A stretch of 64,000 nucleotides of DNA from Helichrysum umbraculigerum (GCA_949592205.1 CATIUR010000001.1:238470750-238534749); one strand, 5' to 3'; positions 34,438-47,016 are shown, counted from the first letter of the stretch. Notes: generated from the letters alone by a model not told the origin. Numbers and translations are program-made.

Positions 34438-36800
34438 TGATATCGTGTAAAAAGTCACGTTTTTACTACCGATATCTCTCTCATTCTGGAGCAAATACAT
34501 GGAATTTGAACTCAAACAACGCGCAAATCAATGATAATATGTTAAGAAGATCAAAACAAGGTTGTACGATAAAAATCAAGCAAAACAGCCGAGAAACGAA
34601 GATTCCACATACGTTTGAATATTCAAGGCTTAAAAACGAGATTTCAAGACTAAAGTGCCCTCCATCAACATCCAACATTTCCAATATGTTCGTTTTTAAA
34701 ATTCGAATCCAACAGAAGAAGAATCAACCAAAACGGGTGAAAAATGAAGATTTCGCGCCCGCCGGAAGATCCAAATAATCCGTACGCAATATCTGGAGCT
34801 AGGGACCTCATTTCAGGGCCTATCTTATGTCAAAATCTTCGTTTTTGAATTTCGAATCCAACAAAAAAAAATCAACTCAAACGGACGTATAACGAAGAAA
34901 ACACGCACGAATCAAGAAACGAAGCAACAAACGACGCAACGGGGCGAGGGTGGGCCCGCCGCCGCCGGCTGGACCCCCACCGCCATCGGCCACCATTTCC
35001 CTGCCCCGGTTTCCGTTTTTGGTGACTTTTGGTACCTGGTGCGCCTACTTTTCGTGTTGTACGGTACCCGGTGCGCCTACTTTTCGTGTTGTACACACCA
35101 TTTTTGGAAAGCTTTCTAACATGCACCTCATGGTGCTAATGTGAGCCAAAGCTCACCTATATTAGGTTGCCTAGGTTCATTTGTAAAACACACCAATATA
35201 TGCACACATTCTAGCATATTTCACACTTTCTCACCATCCATTCTTTTCTTTCTTTATACTTCTTTGGTTAATTAGACTAGCTAATTAACTAGTCAAGGAA
35301 GACTTGTACGGAGGTGCTCCGGGATGCATTTGTAGCTAAGAGTTATTGTATTTCTTTATCAGGTTTTAATCTATCTTTCATATTTAATTATGTTCTTTCT
35401 TTCTTTAATAAATTTAAATTTGCATGCTAGAATTGCCATGATTTGCTAAATAACTCAATTGTCTGCTATGATAGTCGTTTAGGAAAGATTTAAATATGTG
35501 ATTATAATGTATGCTATGAGATTGCGGGTGCTTTGTATCATGAATAGATGTAGGAATTGAATCTTTATCGTTTATCTGCCCAACTCATGTTGTGACTAAA
35601 ATCTTATCCAAAAATGAACGTAGCTAACTCATAGGGTATAGGTCACTTAGTTATACTATGTTTGATTGAATCATTGAGCTCGGCATGGCCGTTGTTCTCT
35701 AGACCAAATTAGGATCCAAGAGACACGGAATATGGGAATAGAGGTAGATTGGGATTTAATTCAGACATACGGTATTTTTGAGACAACTTTCGGAATATCC
35801 TCGATTTAATTAATACATTTGTATGCTTAGGTTTAACTATTGTCTTGATAGTCTTATTGTGTGTTCTTGTTTGATTGTTGCCTTAGGATTATCATACTAG
35901 TAAAATACACCTAGACTTAATTATTGTGAAATAACATGACGGCCCCTATTCGACTGTTCTTCGATATAGTACTGGAAATGCTTATGGCAAATTACAAACG
36001 TATGGAAGTCGAGAACGACCGAAGGTAGTTGTGTTATGGATCAATTAACAAACGTATTGCTTAAGTTTCTATTTGTAATATAAACCACCCCTGTCTTGTT
36101 GCATACTTGAGTAATGTTGATATTTCATACGAATAAGTGATGACATCTTATCTGACCGCTTAGACCAGTTCTTCCAACTTATTCCGACGAGGGTAAAACC
36201 CGTTTACAAGATTGTTTATTCAGCAAACTGTGCCATGATTCGGACGTCTACGATGACCGAGATTTGGGAATAGGATTCGAGATTAACTGTCAGATAATAT
36301 GGACATGCATTTGAGAGAACTTTCGGTGTATGTTTTAATATATTCTGCAACTCACGTGACATTCTATTTGCCTGATTGTGGACACCTCCACATTAGCCCG
36401 ATAGTAGGATTATAGCAATAACTCACATTAACTTATGACTTATCCTCATTAGAACTCTTCACGCTTTAATATCACCTGAACCACTTCATAGTAGACAATC
36501 GCTTTAACTGCTGAACGCCCGAAGTAACCTCCATTTCTGATTTAATTTAGTTTAATCTTAGAATAGAAAACTCAAAACCCAAACCAACTCTCTTTCGCCC
36601 TAGCTAAATTCATAAAAGTCTCTAAATTCTCCTAGTTTCAATTCGTCGCGCTTTGAAGAACGATCCTAGGTCATACTTATCCTTTGCTAGCCCTTAGATT
36701 AGCAATAGTAGTAACCCTAGGCCCCAGCCTTATAAATTTAAAACCCACTATTGTAACCAGATAGTTATCATTGACGACACCGACCTATCGGGGCGCAACA
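34438..36800 (+). repeat. 3' LTR of element 2
   Basis: 2363 bp, TGATATCGTG to GGGGCGCAACA, intact. Compared with the 5' LTR it lacks the solo LTR and has a shorter GCCGCCGGC array (near 34960). The minus frame 34872-35126 is a by-product. Confidence 0.95.
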
Positions 36801-37877
36801 ACCCACGTTTGGGTTCAGAGTTGGTGTTGTAAACCTGGATGGCATTGGTTTTCTTGTTTGGTTGATTGTGGTGTTCAGCGGATTTACGTTTGTTGTTGGA
36901 GGATGTAATGGATGTCTCGCGGCCGACGATTAGTGCCATGAGCTCGTGTGCTAGACGGATAGCACTTTGGATTGTGGTTGGCTTAGATGAGGCGACGTTC
37001 CCCTGGATATTCTCCGGGAGACCGCGGATGTATTTCTTGATGCGTTTTTCCTCCGGATCAACCATACCCGGGCATAAGAGAGCAAGTTGCTGGAATTTGG
37101 TGGTATAGCCAGCAATATCAGTGCCCTGAACAGTGAGGTGCCAGAATTCTTCCTCCAACCTATGGAGTTCCTCATTGGGACAGTATTCGTCCTTTAGCAT
37201 TTTCTTCAGATCCGTCCATGGGAGTCGGTTGGCTACATCAATGCCCACAGAACTGGCATGAGTATTCCACCACGTTAGTGCACCTTCCTGAAAGGTGTAG
37301 GCAGCGAATTTGACCTTGCTGTCCTCCGTACAGTTGCACAAACTGAAGACTGATTCAATCCTTTCGATCCACCTGATCAGACCAATGGCACCTTCCGTGC
37401 CCTTGAAATTTAATGGTTTGCAGCTTAGAAAATCTTTGTACGAACAGGGTTTGATAACAGGGGTGGTATCGACAGTTTGATCATTGGTTCGTTGTGAGTC
37501 CCGAGTAGCCAAGGCATCGGCTACTGCTCGAGAGATGAGGGCATTAAGTTCAGCATCCCTGTAACTTTTCCTTTTTGGCGGCATGATTCTTCAAGAAAGA
37601 AACAAGAGGTACATGAGAGATTGTACCAGAATGATTATTATTGATGTATATATAAATGCGGTAATATACAGCATCACAATGTAGAAATCAATAATGTAGA
37701 ATATTTGAGAGAAATTATCCATTGATATTACGAAGTCAAAAGATTACAGACAATTCCTAGTTACGAGTTCCAAAAGTTACAGCCTTAGATGTTTTTACAA
37801 AAGTGCCGGGAATCGTTTCATCCGGTCGAATTACATAGGTCATACGAAAGCATAATAGAGTACAGATTCAGCCTAAG

Positions 37878-38537
37878 CTAATTCTGACGTAGATTGAGTT
37901 GTGGTAGTAAAGAAGTGAGATGATCAATGGACTCTGTAAGTCGGCTAACCATTCTGAGTGCCTCTTCGGTTTCCCTCAGGCATGTCTCGCACTGATTTAA
38001 CCTTGTTTGTAGGACAGAGATTTCGTTTCGATTACCAATCACTTGGTTGTGGACTACCTCCATGGTTTCGATGGTTTCTCCTAATTGGTTTTGAAGAATG
38101 TTCATGTTGCTAACAGTGTTTTCGTGATCTTCAGAGACTTGATTGATACGTTCGAGTGATGTGAGTCTCCAGTTCTCGTTAGTTTCCTGTAGTTCGATAT
38201 CCATATCGTGGAGTCGTTTCTCGTGGCGATGTACCCTAGCAGCTAAGACAGGTACAGTGAAGTGAGCAGGCTCTTGAGTATAGGGAGAGACTTCCATGTT
38301 GGAGGACCCTCCGTTCGATGTGGGGAGTCGGATTCCTTCCTCGTCCCTCCAGGTGTTAAGTCGATTTGATAACCATCACCATTGGCTAGATGTTGCTTGC
38401 CTATGAGACTGGTCATTGAGGTGGTTTTGAGCGGGATATGGGCTAGCTCGAGGCAACCCAGTGTTCCTCCTAGCTACCCTTGAGTTTCGTGATCCATACG
38501 GATGAGAGCGTGATGAATTGGGTGGTGTGTTTGCCAT
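37878..38537 (-). pseudogene. Extra ORF upstream of chromovirus gag, coiled-coil-like
   Basis: The minus-strand ATG at 38537 opens a 219-codon frame broken once by TGA at codon 54 (in SSQW-stop-WLSNR, where Arg CGA is the likely ancestor). The N-terminus is Ser/Arg/Pro-rich. The C-terminal 110 residues have regular hydrophobic spacing with many Glu, Gln and Asn (LQETNENWRLTSLERINQV, LTESIDHLTSLLPQL), suggesting a coiled coil. It lies between the PBS and gag (ATG at 37584), separated from gag by about 290 bp. Many chromoviruses have no such ORF. Function unknown; a trimerisation or RNA-binding accessory role is speculation. Confidence 0.6.
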
Positions 38538-38910
38538 TTCTGAGACAAAGCGTTAGAGAGAATGAGGCCTATATTCATATAATACATATATAATATAGCC
38601 TAAGATGTAGTACGTGAGTGAGGCCTATCTATGTATATATATGTAATATCACATAATAGCCTATTGAGCATCTAGCACAGACAAGTTTAAGTCCTGGTTC
38701 TCTCAAGGTCAGAGTCAACTAGAATATTCCTGTTTGACATAACCCACTTCAAATCTTACATCATCTTCATTTAATTGTATATAGTTCATCAGGCTATGTT
38801 AATTTAAACTCGTATGATGAAATCACTGAACCAGTTATACCTAATAGGGAATACAGCCTAATGGTCATAGTCTAGGCCCACTAAATGCAACCTAGTTCAC
38901 TATAAACTTA

Positions 38911-38924
38911 GGCTCTGATACCAA
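38911..38924 (-). promoter_or_regulatory. Primer-binding site (initiator tRNA-Met) of chromovirus
   Basis: On the minus strand TTGGTATCAGAGCC follows the 5' LTR by two bases. It contains TGGTATCAGAGC, complementary to the 3' end of plant initiator tRNA-Met. Confidence 0.92.
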
Positions 38925-38926
38925 TC

Positions 38927-41422
38927 TGTCGCACCCCCAATTTCGGGTTGCGGAAGCGAATCGGGTCGGGGCGCGACTAATCATTAATCACAACACACAA
39001 GGTATACAATATATATGCGTCGTTTAACAACTTGTATTGATTAAACAAAAGTTTACATCAAATTATAATTACATTAGCTCTGTTTGAAATTGAGAGATTT
39101 ACAAACATAATTAATTTATACAAAATATAATAATGCAGCTAAATCCCTGAATGTTTGTATGCTGACACGAGCTAAAGTATCCTGATCGGGCAGTCCAACC
39201 TACTGCTGAGTACCTATGATACATGCTAAAATGGTCAGCTAAAAGCTGGTGAGCTCACATGTTTGTATGTCAAAACATATTGAATGAACCACAAGATTTA
39301 ATTGAATTTAAAGTGTAATTAAGCAAAATAAAAGTTATACAGCCATGAGCACATAGTCTGAGCTTAACTTGAGGGTCGGGTCCAATGAAGGAATTCCGAT
39401 CGAGGTGCCTCCTACGAGTGCCTAATCTACACTCGTCTACCCAAATGCTAATACGTTCGTTTGACCAGTTAGTGCTTGCTAACCCGGACGAGGATTGTCA
39501 ATCCTATATGATATCATATACTAACATTCACACTACAGATGTATTACCAAACTATGTTTGTGGAGGACTTTAAATTGATTAGTTGAAAATAACTCATGTA
39601 GTATTTGATTTTGATTGTATTTGCATTCACATGTAAATAAATCGAGCAATGTATCACACCCCTGATGAAAACAGTAAAATATGGGTTATGAGACTCACCT
39701 GAGTCTTGAGAGTTTAACTTAATAAACTTGGGTTGATTAGCCAAGTAGTGATGTCCGAAGCTTGTAACCTGAGGGTGTCCACGACACGCGATGGTTATAA
39801 ACGTGAGTAGGTATCTATAAAGACTACCTTTGTAGTTGTTCGTCCAACTAGAATGTCCAAATTACTACGATTTGGTTGATTTGTCTGAGTATTTGGAAAA
39901 CGTATACGGCCCGTTGGTGATTGATTGTAATAATAATCTCAACATTGTAATAATAATCCCAACCTTGTAATAATAATCTCAACATTATTATTTTGATTTG
40001 GAATGTTATACTCAAAAGTATGTTCCAATGTGTTTTAGAAGTCGTATCGTATAAGGGTTTTAGGTTATACAAGCTCGACACTTAGTATAAAAATAGTTTG
40101 TAAACATTCTGTTTTTAGCGTCACTTATAGCGACACTAAGGGTTTAGGCGACACTCAAGAAGTGTCGCATAAAATGGTAAGTTCTGAATTAGTGGCGACA
40201 CTTAGGCAAGTGTCGGTAAGGGGCGACACTTCTTGAGTTTTTAGTGGCATAAAATGTTAAGTTCTGAATAAGGGGCGACACTTAGGCAAGTGTCGGGTAT
40301 ATTGCAAATCGATTTCGGGGCGACACTTAAGCAAGTGTCGGGTATTGAATTTGCGACACTTAGGCAAGTGGCGCATAAAGAGGGTTTTTAGCGGCACTTA
40401 GGCAAGTGATGCAAAATTAGGGTTTTTAGCGTCACTTAAGGAAGTGACGCTACGCTGGATTTGGCTGTGCGACACTTACGACTGATCGGGATATTTGAGT
40501 CCAAAAACCTGTTTTCCGATTTCCGTTTGGTCCGATCCTTTTACCCAACCCACACTTGGACATTTCAAGCTTATACCAACAACATACAAGTAAAATAACA
40601 AAGATTTAAGAGTTTTCGGGAATTGTCGGGATCTTACAACTTAACACGAGGAGATTCCGAAAAGATGAAAATGTAGATCGTGATGTCGTGGTTCTTTTTC
40701 TCCAAATGAGCTAGATGAGATGAGGGTGTTTGATGGTGTTATTTGGTGGTTTAAGGTGGTGGTTTTGGGTGTGGTGGTGATGAAGATGAAAAAGTGAGAG
40801 AGAGAGAGAGAGAGAGAGAGAAAGATATGTGTGTGTGTTTGTAAATGATGAAAATGAAAGAGAGAGAGAGTGAGGGGCCGGTTTTGGGGAGGTCACCTAG
40901 TATGGCCTCTGCAACTTTTTAATCCCCTGCATTTGCGCTCCGTGCGATGTTCGTTTTCCCGATTGTTTAAACGTTAAATAATTATTTTATATGTTTAAAT
41001 ATACGTTTAAAATAAAAATAATCATTCAATATTTTTGTTGAAGTATTACGCCAAATACTTATAAATTGAGTTATAAGATATAACTTAACTTTGTTTTAAT
41101 TGTTTGCACGTTTAATATTTTAATCGCGTAGACCTTGTTTGTACGACGCGAGATAATTAGGAAACATTAAATAATGATATTTTGGATATAATAGCGTTAT
41201 TAAATAATGGTATATTATTTAATAAGATTGTTCACCAACGTCCGTATTAATTGAATCGAATTACATTCGATTTGAATTGCGTACGATTTAATCACATCGT
41301 ATAATTGTATATATTCAACAATATATATTAATTGATACATTAATTAGCCTAACAAAGAACTAATTACATGTATTACAAATGATTAGGCACTAATTACTAG
41401 TTCTAATTTGGCGGGTGTCACA
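38927..41422 (-). repeat. 5' LTR of chromovirus (right copy)
   Basis: 2496 bp. Same ends as the left copy, lacks the hAT MITE and has fewer hairpin repeats (40119-40470). A GA-rich simple repeat lies at 40795-40872. The frames at 39385, 39544 and 40711 are repeated by-products, also seen in the left copy. Confidence 0.94.
40119..40470 (-). repeat. Hairpin-forming tandem repeats, shorter version
   Basis: Same CGACACTT...AAGTGTCG units as 17628-18135 but with fewer copies and a different order, showing copy-number change since insertion. Confidence 0.8.
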
Positions 41423-41626
41423 TTGCCTTTTGGTCGAAAAACAAAGAAGAAAAGCTATTTAATTTGGTTAATTGAACTAACATTCGGGTGGTAATCGACA
41501 ACGTGTTGTGTGTGCGATCGTAGAGGGGTTTTACTTTAAACCCTAACTAACTATATTATTATAGTTTGATTGGAGCTTTGCTAAAAGGTACACATCTCGA
41601 TATTAACTAATTATAAATACGTGTGA
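41423..41626 (+). repeat. 5' LTR of outer copia, second piece
   Basis: Continues from 16431 and aligns with 54788-54990 of the 3' LTR (shared GTCGAAAAACAAAGAAG and CTAATTATAAATACGTG). It ends where the non-autonomous element begins; the last 55-60 bp of the LTR are missing. Confidence 0.88.
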
Positions 41627-43105
41627 TGTGTGCTAAGTATAGTCAATTAAAATAACAAGTTTTAAATAAAAGAAATACTAAATAATACTATCACACAATA
41701 CAGGCAAGAATGACCCGTTCGTATAATATAGCTTTATAAGTAAGTCCAGGTATCGAACACAGGGAAAGTGGAATCTTTAATTAATCCCTAAACTAATGTT
41801 TACAATATTCACAATTAATTACAATTAATTTTACAGATAAAAGGGGGGACGTTTTAGTTCCGTTCGAACATATATTTATTGTGATATAGAATTAAGATTA
41901 CTAAAGTAATTGAAATAATTAAGAGACAACTAAGGTAAATTAGGTAGATCGGAGATATATTTTATCTAGACTAACTATGTTACATTCAAATTCTCTTATA
42001 TGTTTACTTTTGTTAGCTGATTGACTTTATGTTGAAATATAAAAGTGGATATCCTCCTTGGTCGGGTTTAAGTATCCTGGATAGCCTCCTATGGTCAGGT
42101 TTAAGTATCCTTTATTAAGCTCTTCAACGTATACTAAGGTTAACTAACTTCGGGGTCTCGAATGTTATTATCTAATCAATTATAGTTTAATCCAGTAAAA
42201 AATATAACCTATCACGCAGTCAGGGTATTTAAGTTATATTAAAACATAAACCTAAATTATTAATCAACGCATACAAGTACTCACTATAGCATGAATCTCA
42301 TAATCATATAATCAATATAGATATAATCTTAATAACATTCATAGAATCAATCAACATAAACATATAATCAAATAATCATATAAACATCATTCATCTAAAC
42401 AAATATGTTAAAGAATAATCAATATCCAATAATAAAAAAATCAAGATCAAAATACAAACATAAGTAAAAGATCTAGAATCGAACCAAAGAAACCGAATTA
42501 TTCTTCGTTAGGGTTGCAAGTCGTCAATCCCTAGCCTTCAAATTCGACCTAAAGTCGTTCCTTAACCCTTACAACCGACTTTTGCTCTCCAAATTCGTAT
42601 ATGGTATCGTCTGGCCGAGCCCTCTATTTATAGTTTTTCTGAACCTCCAGTCCAACCGTCGGTTGGAGTTCCCAACTGCCGGTTGGATTACTTGGAGTCC
42701 AAGTCCAACTCTGCGATCTTCACCGCCTTACAATATTAATATTCAACCGTCGGCTGGCTATACCAACCGCCGGTTGACCTTGGTTTCCAGAATATCCCAA
42801 GCACGGGCCAGGCTCCTCTTTTAGCCCATTAACCTTCTTAATCCGTTTTTCTTCATTCTTTAAGCCCAATTTACTTTATCTTTGGGTTTAGTCTTCAATT
42901 CGAGCCCAAATATCTTCAATCTTCAGTCTTCTCTTTATTCTCATCATTTAAAGCTCTTTTCTCGTTCTTTTCTTTATTTAGTTACCTTTATGCCTATATT
43001 GCAAATATAAACACATTAAGTATCTAAATTTAATAGAAATGCAATAAAAGTATACAAAATATAAGTATTATTAGTATATAAATATAGCATTATTTGATGT
43101 TATCA
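41627..43105 (-). repeat. 3' LTR of the non-autonomous element
   Basis: Reads TGATAACATC to GCACACA on the minus strand. It contains palindromes CCAACCGTCGGTTGG (42652) and CCAACTGCCGGTTGG (42672). A minus-strand TATAAATAG is at 42632-42624, about 19 bp from the first palindrome. The conserved GGAACTAAAACG block is at 41843-41870. The empty target for solo LTR B, CCTTA, is at 42726-42730. Confidence 0.9.
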
Positions 43106-45544
43106 AATATCCCCACACTTAAGTTCTGCTTGTCCTCAAGTAGAATACCTTTTAAAAACTAAAATAGATAAGCATCAAACTAATATTTAATAACCAGAAT
43201 ATCTAAAGATTAAAAACCTGTTTCATAATTTAAAACTTTAAACAATTTAATTAATATGGATAACTATTAAGTACAAATAAAAATTATTATTATTCGTGCA
43301 ATATATAATTCATGAATGATTACTAATATATTTGTCCACTTTAAACAATCTATACTCATATTTCTGAATACATCTTTATTATTCGTATGTATATTACTCA
43401 TGATTTCCACATATGATATACTCTTAAACTTAATCATGCAATTTTCTTTTATATTCCAAGTAAATATATAAAATCCATTTTTAAGAATCAAGACATTGAT
43501 GACAGGTTTGCATTTTCATGCAACAGAGCGACATAACTTGATTCAGGTAAAGCAATTATAATTTAAATCAAACCAGTGGTGACAGGTCTATACCTTAGTA
43601 TAACAAAGCGACATAGTTTGATTGATTTTAATTTAAATTTGAAAAATTTATCTTTCTTCTGCTTTATTTTTAAGAATACTAATTAGAAACCAGGTCTGTA
43701 CTTAGTACAACAGAGGAAACAATTACTAAACCCCCAAATGTTTTTATATAAGTATCAAGATATATAAAATTATTGCATAATAAATCTAAGAATTAAGACT
43801 TTTTATGTCATACATCATAACATGTATCATAAAATAATATACAATTTATTTATTAATTTCTTAAAATTCAGAAATTCTTATATAGATTGTCTATTAGTAC
43901 ATCATATCATGTAATTATATTTTACTTATTATTAAGTTGCTTACGTTATATGTACAAAACAGTTAATTCACATTACAGTCTAAACTTTTAAATATAAAAC
44001 AAACTTTTAATAAAAATATTTTAACTAATAAATACTTAGTTATTAACTTAAAAATTTTAAATTTTTGCTGAAAATTTATAAAATTTATAATATAAAGACA
44101 AGTAAAAACTTAAATGAATAATTAAAGAATTTTCTTTTCTTACGACCCCATCCCCACACTTAAATTATACAATGTCTCATTGTATATAAACAAAATAAAA
44201 TAAAAGTGAGTAAAAGGAAGAAAAGAAATTATAACAAAAACTCCCCTGACTGAATTTGTAGAATTCATCATTGTCTAGGTCGATTGTATTTTGGTCGTCT
44301 TCTTTGATCCTTATAAATAATATACAACATTCACACTTTCGTAGTTAATCACGATTACATTTAGCATATGCAATAAGCTTTTAAACCCCTCAGTATCCCA
44401 AGTGGACGAGTTATAGTCTCGTGAGGGTTTCTAGGAAACATACCCACAAAGTTCATAATGCTGCAAAAACAAAGTAAACTACCAGCAAACATAATAACCA
44501 TCCACATAAGTGAGGAAGATTATGAAACCATCTCTTTTGTTTCAATAAAAAAAATCTGAATAAAGGTAAAAATTTAACTCCTAATGATAGCATAATAGAA
44601 ATTTATTAAAACAAACTATATATATGTTATACAATAAGACTTACTAATTCATGATCACACAACAGTCTTTAATACTGTAAAACTGTATTGAACAAACTTT
44701 GTTTACTTAAAATAGTTAATTAAAACCATTCCTATATAAATACTTCATATCATCATCCAATAGAAAATTTTTTTATATTCAATTATTTACTTTTATAGCA
44801 AAAATGTACATACAATTCGGATTAAATAAACCCTAACTATAAATTATAATCAAATAAAAAAACTCAAAACTACGATAATGTATCCATACCTTATAAAGGA
44901 AACAAAGATAATATCATTATTCAAAGAAAAACCGATCGATCAATAGGTTAACAAAAGATTTAAGAATGTCGTATGTGAAAGGAAAATAATTTACGTCAAT
45001 TAACATTAGTTAACACTGTTAACTTTGGCTTAGCCAACTTATATTCATAAAAAAAAATTTCTCAACTTAGATCAATTTTTCATACCTACTTCCATTATAT
45101 TATCAAAATATTTCAACAATTCTATAGTACAATAACTCATATTTTTTTAGACTAACATGTTAAACATTTCAAAGTTACATAAAAAAAAAACTTATACAAG
45201 TTAGGATTAAAAGAAAATCCAAGAATATGAAACCTTAAAACAATTTCCATGCAGGAAGAAAATACGGTCATTGAACTGAAAAAGTACCATATACCTTATA
45301 TAATATAACCGAGATTAATATGAAAACATTTTGAGCAATTTATTTAAGAAAGAATTTTTAGACCATATAAATTGTAACAAACATTAATAGTAAACACATT
45401 CATGATTCCTAAGTAAAGCATAACACATCTATTAAAAATCTAATAATTGTCAAATAAACAAATAGCAGAAGTTTAAAAAAAATTGAAATCATAACTAATA
45501 ATAAAATGAAAATGCAAATGGTAATTGGAATGTTGCAAAGTCCT
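43106..45544 (-). other. 3' untranslated region of the non-autonomous element
   Basis: Very AT-rich. Near 43106-43140 is the complement of CTTGAGGACAAGC...TTAAGTGTGGGGATATT (polypurine tract). A second such motif, led by GAGACATTGTAT, lies at about 44143-44186. Three hairpin repeats lie at 43508-43709. No supported gene. Confidence 0.7.
43508..43709. repeat. Three related hairpins with different stems
   Basis: Plus-strand reading: TTGCAT/ATGCAA (43508-43523), TATAC/GTATA (43589-43602) and TGTAC/GTACA (43697-43709). Each is preceded by CAGGTY and followed by ACARAG. The flanks repeat while the stems differ but remain self-complementary. Confidence 0.7.
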
Positions 45545-47016
45545 TCAAGGTTGATGAACCCATTCTCGAGCTAGTGCTGAGGCATAGTAACCATTGGGTA
45601 GCATAAAAGTTATAGGGATTCTTTGGTTAGGTGGAAAGATTCTTACAAAGTATCTAAACATTATTTTTGTGATATCAGGAACTTCAGCAGTGTAATCTTC
45701 AAAATGTTTGTGATGTTCTTCTGCTGCTATTTGCAATTCATAGAATTCTCTCATTATTTTCTTTATTGCCTTAGCTGCAGATCCTTCTTCATTAATTACC
45801 TTGCATCCATCTTCCTCCTTTACTTCACGCTCTTGATGCTCACGCCTTAATTCATCTATAAACCCATAAAATCCTAAATGTAAGACATCATATTTTTCAA
45901 CCGTAGGATTTCTAACCACATCTTCAATCTCCCTTAGTAACAGTTGTATTAACTCTTTCTGACGTTCAGTGAATAACAATCCCGAAAATTTAAAAATATT
46001 CATCATCTTAGTATAAATTTGTGATAACCCTAAGTGAAATAAATCGATATGACAATAATGATGAACTCCATGAAAGATCGACTTAAGCTCCTTAATCACA
46101 TAATTTGCCACATTAACTAGTGCTACTTCAGATATCCAACCCGGAACTTTCCTCTTCTGCTCATCTTGAGTGGGATAGTACAAATCATTAACCATTTGTT
46201 GCACATAAAACTCCACTGTGCAATCTACATAATACGTACTACAGTTCTTATGATCTTGTTATTCCATCAAGCTTATCAGTTTCTGTAAATCTTCTATCAA
46301 ACTAATATCTGCCATTTGAGTTGGATCTCCATTGTCCAATCAATCTGAGCCTTATAAGATTCTAATAAACTGATTTGTTTATCAGAGTAAGGAAATGAGT
46401 ATCTTGTCAATGCTCTATAGACACAAGAATAGTGAATCTTCTGACCTTCAAAGAAATCTTCCTCTTGAGCTTCTTGATGATAGAACGTATCCCTCAGTTC
46501 GGTTACATATTTGTCAAAATAGTTCACCATTTGAGTGTGGTTAGGATCATACCATTACTCATATTCTCTTTCAATCTTCTCGATGATGCGTTTCTGTTCT
46601 GGTGTAAACTCAATAGTTGATGCCCTAATGTTAGCCATAATAAAAATAGTGTCATCCTTACTAACTTCTAAAATCTGAATCATTTCATCCCTGGTATCTA
46701 CTACTGGTACATGTATCCTTTCTTGATCAGTATTCTCATCATCAGAACTATCACCTAAATCAATCTCCTCATCTTCAGACATAATTTCTAAATCCTCTTC
46801 TTCATCTTCAGATAGAATGTCTAGTGTATGGTTACTAAGTAGCTTAAGAGATCGCTCATCAATGCTAATATCTTTGCATTCCAAGGTTTCATTCAAAATT
46901 TCCATTTTACTAACAGTTAATGAGTTCTGTATACACAAATTATCACATAGTTTAGAACATATATAATTCAAATAAAAGATATTATACAAATAATATACAA
47001 TTAGACAACTAGTCAT
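45545..47016 (-). pseudogene. Private ORF of the non-autonomous element, unknown protein
   Basis: Three pieces follow each other: 47016-46555, then 46554-46297 in the same frame after a TAA, then a shifted frame from about 46310 with one TAA near 46260 that continues to 45545. Originally about 480 residues. The N-terminal third has an acidic run (SEDEEEDLEIMSEDEEIDLGDSSDDE). The rest is helical-looking, with KVPGWISEVALVNVANYVIKELKS and ITFMLPNGYYASALAREW at the end. An internal ATG near 47016-46900 (MEILNETLE) is an alternative start. There is no zinc knuckle, protease or polymerase motif. It sits where gag-pol should be. I do not recognise it; it could be a divergent gag or a captured gene. 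Confidence 0.6.

Larger units (their letters stand above)
23098..36800 (+). mobile_element. Athila/Tat-type gypsy element (element 2) nested in chromovirus gag
   Basis: LTRs start TGATATCGTG and end GGGGCGCAACA, flanked by ACCCA at 23093-23097 and 36801-36805. The order is 5' LTR (23098-27035, itself carrying a solo LTR), tRNA-Asp-type PBS, a shortened gag-protease ORF, pol, 3' accessory ORF, long 3' untranslated region, polypurine tract and 3' LTR (34438-36800). The two LTRs differ at about four of the first 70 positions, so the insertion is fairly recent. Total 13.7 kb, or 12.15 kb without the solo LTR. Confidence 0.93.
19461..37584 (-). pseudogene. Chromovirus gag-pol, split by the Athila-type insertion
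   Basis: Reading 37584-36801 then 23092-19461 joins in one frame across the TSD ACCCA, 1471 codons. Gag has the QEGALTWWN capsid segment, then knuckles CNNCKRYGHSTKDY (last Cys lost) and CYECGDTGHFRNEC. Protease has DTGADRSF. Reverse transcriptase has KIDLRSGYHQL and catalytic FIDD. RNase H has YCDASHQGLG. Integrase has a zinc-binding region (CLTCSKV), then MDFI, SDRDSRF and SERMIQTL for the DDE triad. A C-terminal chromodomain-like part (EIMDREVKQLKQSRIPIVKV) follows. Three nonsense codons break it: TAA at 21699-21701 and 21393-21395 (Gln expected) and TAG at 21156-21158 (Trp expected). Inactive as it stands. Confidence 0.93.
16432..41422 (-). mobile_element. Tekay-like chromovirus (Ty3/gypsy), minus strand, nested in copia LTR
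   Basis: Outer ends are TGTCGCACCC and GGGTGTCACA, flanked by TTGCC at 16427-16431 and 41423-41427. Transcription runs right to left: 5' LTR 41422-38927, initiator-Met PBS, upstream ORF, gag-pol, polypurine tract, 3' LTR 19426-16432. The gag is interrupted by an Athila-type element (23098-36800). Without that insertion and the hAT MITE in the left LTR, the element is about 11 kb. Chromodomain-like sequence at the integrase C-terminus supports a chromovirus. Confidence 0.92.

Noticed and set aside
34254..34778. 174-codon plus-strand frame
   Set aside because: Crosses the polypurine tract and LTR boundary at 34438. Its second half repeats the chance frame at 22809-23438.
40711..40896. Ser/Leu/His-rich minus frame
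   Set aside because: Translation of the GA-rich microsatellite in the chromovirus LTR.
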